Program-made: the position numbers and the translations under genes
Notes under the pieces: generated by a model
Database searches by the model: none
Seen by the model: the letters and a program-made list of their open reading frames with translations, nothing else
Told to the model about the DNA's origin: nothing
Shown: one piece after another, positions 60,569-64,000 of the stretch
Numbering within the stretch: the stretch's first letter is position 1
How the letters are laid out: the number at the start of each line of letters is the position of its first letter
Assembly (NCBI RefSeq): GCF_024506435.1
Contig: NZ_JANIET010000001.1
Coordinates: 2,046,001-2,110,000 of the forward strand
From: Pantoea trifolii
Lineage (GTDB): Bacteria > Pseudomonadota > Gammaproteobacteria > Enterobacterales > Enterobacteriaceae
Length of the DNA stretch: 64,000 nt
Reading direction: 5' to 3'

Positions 60569-62033
60569 ATGCAAGTTCCTTAGCAGGTTGGCTGAGCGCG
60601 GCAAAGCGTGCCTGATGGGCAGCGAAGGCGCTGTTGTTCAACGGTTCAAATTTTTCTAACGGGAAGTTTTGGCTAATGCAGCGGCGTAAATCGCTGACGT
60701 CACGCAGTTCGCCTAAGGTAATGAGCTGGCAGCCGACGTTACCGAGCGTCGAAGCTTCAATCGGCCCGGCCAATACCGGCAGCTGGCAGGCATCGGCACA
60801 CAATTGGTTTAACAGCGGATTCTGGCTGCCGCCGCCCACCACATGCAGCTGACGCAGCGGTGCAGCGCGTAATGTGCCGAGTTCACCAATCACCTGGCGA
60901 TAGAGCAAGGCCAGACTGTCAAAGATGGTGCGGGCCAGCGCGGCAGGCGTCTGCGGAACGGGCATGTTCTGTTCGACGCAGGCGTTCTGAATCTCCTGAA
61001 CCATGCTGTCTGGATTGATAAAACGACTGTGATTGGGGTTAACCAGCGCACGACAGGCAGGTTCTTTTTCAGCGTCTTTGATCAGCGAGCAGAGATCGGT
61101 GATGTGCAACTCGGTGCAGACACGTTGCAGCAGCCACAAACCCATAATGTTTTTCAGAACACGATAGCCTTCTGCTCCACCTTCATTGGTGATGTTGGCA
61201 TTGAGCGCCGCCGTGCTGACACAAGGCTGCAAACTCTCAATCCCCATCAGCGACCAGGTTCCTGAGCTGAGATAAGCGGCATCATCCTGCATTAACGGTG
61301 TGGCCAAAACCGCACTCGCTGTATCGTGCGTCGCAACCGCGATCACCGGAATGTGGTTGCCGCTGGCGCTGGTCCAGTAACCAACGGTATTGCCTGGCGA
61401 CGTTGGTTTGCCGAACCATTTAGCCGGCACGCCAGCCCAGGTGAGCAAATCGCTGTCCCATTCGCCGCTGTGAATATTTAGCAGTTGTGTGGTGGTGGCG
61501 TTGGTGTATTCCCAGTTCATCTGCCCGGTAAGGCGATAATGCAAATAGTCTGGAATCATCAGCGCATGCTGCACTTGTTCCTGCCAATCTGGCTGCTGCT
61601 GATGCAGTGCGTGCAGTTGATAGAGCGTGTTAAACGGCAAGAACTGAATACCGGTGCGCTGATAGATTACGCTTTTGCCGAGGTCATTAATGGCCTGAGC
61701 CATATGCCCTTCCGTGCGCTTGTCACGATAGCTTACCGCCTCGCCGACGCGCTCGCCGTTGGCATCCAGCAACACCAAATCAACGCCCCAGGTGTCGATT
61801 CCAATGCTGTCCGGCACGATGCCTTCATCATCTAGCTGAGCCAGTCCTAAACGAATCTCCTGCTCCAGTCGCTCCAAATCCCAACAATCATAATCTGCAC
61901 GGCGCACACGCTGATTGGTGAAGCGACGAACTTCGCGCAGGCTGATTTGCTGATTCGCTGAACTCCATTGTGCGAGCATTACGCGCCCGCTGGATGCGCC
62001 TAAATCAATGGCAACAATGTTACGCATACTCAT
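60561..62033 (-). CDS. rhaB: RhaB, rhamnulokinase
   Basis: A 490-residue FGGY-type kinase. [20 protein letters not shown] is the ATP motif; [60 protein letters not shown] and [14 protein letters not shown] follow, then [20 protein letters not shown]. It phosphorylates L-rhamnulose. AGGAAG lies eight bases before ATG 62033; ATG 62027 is a close alternative. First gene of rhaBADM, divergent from rhaSR. Confidence 0.95.
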   Translation of the reverse strand: MSMRNIVAIDLGASSGRVMLAQWSSANQQISLREVRRFTNQRVRRADYDCWDLERLEQEIRLGLAQLDDEGIVPDSIGIDTWGVDLVLLDANGERVGEAVSYRDKRTEGHMAQAINDLGKSVIYQRTGIQFLPFNTLYQLHALHQQQPDWQEQVQHALMIPDYLHYRLTGQMNWEYTNATTTQLLNIHSGEWDSDLLTWAGVPAKWFGKPTSPGNTVGYWTSASGNHIPVIAVATHDTASAVLATPLMQDDAAYLSSGTWSLMGIESLQPCVSTAALNANITNEGGAEGYRVLKNIMGLWLLQRVCTELHITDLCSLIKDAEKEPACRALVNPNHSRFINPDSMVQEIQNACVEQNMPVPQTPAALARTIFDSLALLYRQVIGELGTLRAAPLRQLHVVGGGSQNPLLNQLCADACQLPVLAGPIEASTLGNVGCQLITLGELRDVSDLRRCISQNFPLEKFEPLNNSAFAAHQARFAALSQPAKELAYD

Positions 62034-62323
62034 GGCGTGTTCTTCCTGTGATGAGATGACAACAGATTAGAAATCCCTGCTTTTTGCCACCTTCCCCTTA
62101 CTGCCAGTGCGTAATAGTCACTGGCACGCTAACAAAGAAGTTCGTGAGAAAGCTCACAGAACCACACAAGAAGAGAGATGTGAGCCTTGCCGCATTTCCG
62201 TCAATCGCTGGTGAGATCTTGAAAAATTAGCCATTTTCCTGCGTCACTAAGGTGAAAATTCAAGGTAAGGTGCGGGGCGCCTGCGTAGACTCGGCAACAG
62301 TTGAACAAATAAAGAGGCGAATC
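62034..62323. promoter_or_regulatory. rhaBADM-rhaSR divergent control region
   Basis: 290 bases. CGTGAGAAAGCTCACA at 62143-62158 is a near-consensus CRP site (TGTGA-N6-TCACA with one change). A weaker TGTGAGCCTTGCCGCA is at 62180-62195. RhaS and RhaR half-sites should lie on either side, as in E. coli, but I cannot fix their borders by eye. Confidence 0.65.
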
Positions 62324-63145
62324 ATGACCGTTTTACATAGCGCAGATTTCTTCCCGGAAGGGAATTACGCCATCGCCATTGAGCCGCGCGTGCCACAGCA
62401 GGCATTTCCGGAGCATCATCATGATTTCCATGAAATTGTATTGGTGGAGCAAGGTTCTGGCATTCATGTGTTTAACGGTCAGCCACAGGCTTTATCCGCA
62501 GGGTGCGTGTGCTTCGTGCGCGATCACGATCGCCATCTTTATGAGCAAACGGAGAATTTATGTCTGACAAACGTGCTGTATCGCAGTCCGGCGGCATTCC
62601 GTTTTCTCTCGGGTTTGCAGGATCTTCTGCCGCGCGAAGAAGAGGACCACTACACATCGCACTGGCGCATCAATCACAAAGTGATGGCGCAGGCGCTGCA
62701 AATCGTTACGCAGATGAAGCAGCAAGATGCGTGGTCGCTGGAACGGCACGCACGTCAGGAACAACTTTTTCTGCAACTGTTGGTGTTGTTGCGCGAAGCG
62801 GCTCACAACGATCAATCACAGGATCAGGAAGCCCGCTTACATCGGTTGCTCGACTGGCTCAATGAGCACTACAGTGAAGAGATTGTGTGGGATGCCTTAG
62901 CCGATCGTTTTTCATTGTCGCTGCGTACCCTGCACCGCCAGATGAAGCAGCAAACCGGCAATACACCGCAGCGTTACCTGAATCGGCTTCGCCTGTTACA
63001 GGCGCGGCATTTACTGCGTCATAGTGATATGCGCATAACAGACATTGCCTACCAGTGCGGATTTGGTGACAGCAACCACTTCTCCACACTGTTCCGGCGA
63101 GAATTTGGCTGCGCGCCCAGAGCGGAGCGCCAGCAGATGTTATAA
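62324..63145 (+). CDS. rhaS: RhaS, AraC-family activator of rhaBAD
   Basis: A 273-residue protein. The cupin-like rhamnose-binding half ([60 protein letters not shown]) is followed by two HTH units ([40 protein letters not shown]). It activates rhaBAD and rhaT with CRP. ATG 62324 matches the family N-terminus; the frame is open upstream to 62252 but not conserved. Confidence 0.95.
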   Translation: MTVLHSADFFPEGNYAIAIEPRVPQQAFPEHHHDFHEIVLVEQGSGIHVFNGQPQALSAGCVCFVRDHDRHLYEQTENLCLTNVLYRSPAAFRFLSGLQDLLPREEEDHYTSHWRINHKVMAQALQIVTQMKQQDAWSLERHARQEQLFLQLLVLLREAAHNDQSQDQEARLHRLLDWLNEHYSEEIVWDALADRFSLSLRTLHRQMKQQTGNTPQRYLNRLRLLQARHLLRHSDMRITDIAYQCGFGDSNHFSTLFRREFGCAPRAERQQML

Positions 63146-63160
63146 CGGGAGCGTTTCCTC

Positions 63161-64000
63161 ATGTCGCTAATCTTAACGCGCGAAGACTATTTTCCGGCCA
63201 CCAATCTGCCGATTGCTGTGGCCGAGCGCATGCCACAGCCCTCCTTCCCTCCGCATCGTCATGAATTCAGTGAAATCGTTATCGTCTGGCGCGGCAACGG
63301 CCTGCATGTGTTGAACGATCGTCCATGGTTGATAACCTGCGGCGACGTTTTTTACATTCACGATAGCGACTGCCACAGCTACGACAGCGTCAACGACCTG
63401 GCGCTGGATAACATTCTTTACTGCCGCGATCGCTTTCGTCTTGGCCTCGACTGGAGTCAGTTGCTGCCGCCGCAAGAAGAAGATTCCCCGGGCTGCTGGC
63501 GTTTGACCACGCGCGGGATGGCGTTGGCGCGTGGCGTGATTAGCCAACTTGAGCGCGAGAGCCGCAAAAGTGATTCGCTATCGATTCAACTCTCCGAAGC
63601 GCTGTTTTTGCAACTCGCGCTGATTTTGCGTCGTCACGGTTATGCTGCCGATCGGCCCTGGGCATTGCCTGAAGGTGAGCAACTGGATCTGCTGATGTCG
63701 GCGCTGCAAGGTGCCATCAGCCGTCCATTCGATTTGGCGGTGTTTTGCCAGCAGAATCAGTTAAGCGAGCGCGCGTTAAAACAGCTGTTTCGCCAGCAAA
63801 CCGGTATGACCGTGGGTCACTATTTGCGGCAGCTCCAACTGTGCCAGGCGAAGTATCTGCTGCGGACGCAGGATTGCTTAATCAGTGAAGTGGCCGCACG
63901 TTGCGGTTTCGATGACAGTAACTACTTTTCGGTGGTATTTACGCGGGAAACCGGTTTAACGCCGAGTGCGTGGCGGCAGCGCTTCCTGCCGCATCGTGAA
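63161..64000 (+). CDS. rhaR: RhaR, AraC-family activator of rhaSR (3' end outside window)
   Basis: The frame is open from ATG 63161 to the last base, 280 codons, without a stop; E. coli RhaR has 282 residues, so almost the whole gene is here. It has [20 protein letters not shown] and [12 protein letters not shown] in the sensor half and [20 protein letters not shown] plus [20 protein letters not shown] in the DNA-binding half. It starts 15 bases after rhaS and answers to rhamnose to activate rhaSR. Confidence 0.93.
   Translation, partial: MSLILTREDYFPATNLPIAVAERMPQPSFPPHRHEFSEIVIVWRGNGLHVLNDRPWLITCGDVFYIHDSDCHSYDSVNDLALDNILYCRDRFRLGLDWSQLLPPQEEDSPGCWRLTTRGMALARGVISQLERESRKSDSLSIQLSEALFLQLALILRRHGYAADRPWALPEGEQLDLLMSALQGAISRPFDLAVFCQQNQLSERALKQLFRQQTGMTVGHYLRQLQLCQAKYLLRTQDCLISEVAARCGFDDSNYFSVVFTRETGLTPSAWRQRFLPHRE

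Noticed and set aside
1..64000. tRNA or rRNA genes, CRISPR arrays, insertion sequences, prophage genes
   Set aside because: None seen. No cloverleaf with a TTCGA-type arm, no regularly spaced repeats, and no transposase, integrase or phage structural proteins among the frames.

Overview
The window looks like chromosome from an enterobacterium of the Pantoea/Erwinia type (Erwiniaceae). Coding density is high and coding GC is moderately high. Many genes match E. coli K-12 genes in both sequence and order: dcp/ydfG, ynfA, ynfB, ynfD, ynfK(bioD2)-mlc-ynfL-ynfM, sotB and rhaRSBADM. In E. coli most of these lie near the replication terminus. The same is inferred here because a 28-bp sequence at 7491-7518 matches the E. 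coli dif site (XerCD target) at 25 of 28 positions as I remember that site. I see no rRNA, tRNA, CRISPR array, insertion sequence or prophage.

Layout. 1-362: C-terminal end of a HipA-type kinase cut by the window edge. 0.56-4.8 kb: sugar-acid locus (MFS importer, glucarate-dehydratase-like enolase, secreted beta-propeller lactonase, cupin). 4.9-9.4 kb: NCS1 nucleobase permease, small unknown genes, the dif site, a YoaK-type membrane protein. 9.5-20.4 kb: erythritol catabolism. An ABC importer with a DUF2291 protein and a DeoR regulator run leftward; eryA-eryB-eryC and the SorC regulator eryD run rightward. 20.4-22.2 kb: a complete hipBA toxin-antitoxin pair with two inverted-repeat operator candidates. 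22.2-28.8 kb: a second polyol-type cluster (DeoR regulator and YbiU-like oxygenase leftward; GlpD-like dehydrogenase, DhnA/LsrF-type aldolase and LyxK-like kinase rightward) whose substrate I cannot name. 28.9-29.9 kb: an Xre-RES toxin-antitoxin pair. 30-31.5 kb: a class A acid phosphatase and a tiny cysteine-rich secreted protein. 31.8-41 kb: purine breakdown (hpxO; dcp; guaD-xdhA-xdhB-xdhC), with three PurR-like boxes upstream of guaD. 41.3-56.8 kb: mostly conserved backbone, with an OsmU-type osmoprotectant importer and a xanthine permease. 56.8-64 kb: a BhsA-like small protein, a TetR regulator, then rhaBADM facing rhaSR; rhaR runs off the window.

How the genes fit together. Erythritol would be imported by the ABC system, phosphorylated by EryA, oxidised by EryB and isomerised by EryC. 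The last two isomerases known from Brucella (EryH, EryI) are not here. Guanine would be deaminated to xanthine (GuaD), oxidised to urate (XdhABC) and hydroxylated by HpxO; XanP could supply xanthine. Rhamnose passes through RhaM, RhaA, RhaB and RhaD.

A family of short hairpins built on GGTCGCCAT-NN-ATGGCGACC sits between genes at several places, often at gene ends. In two cases its flanking CCCTAC supplies the stop codon of the adjacent minus-strand gene. All functional calls come from recognising sequence by eye; no database search was run.
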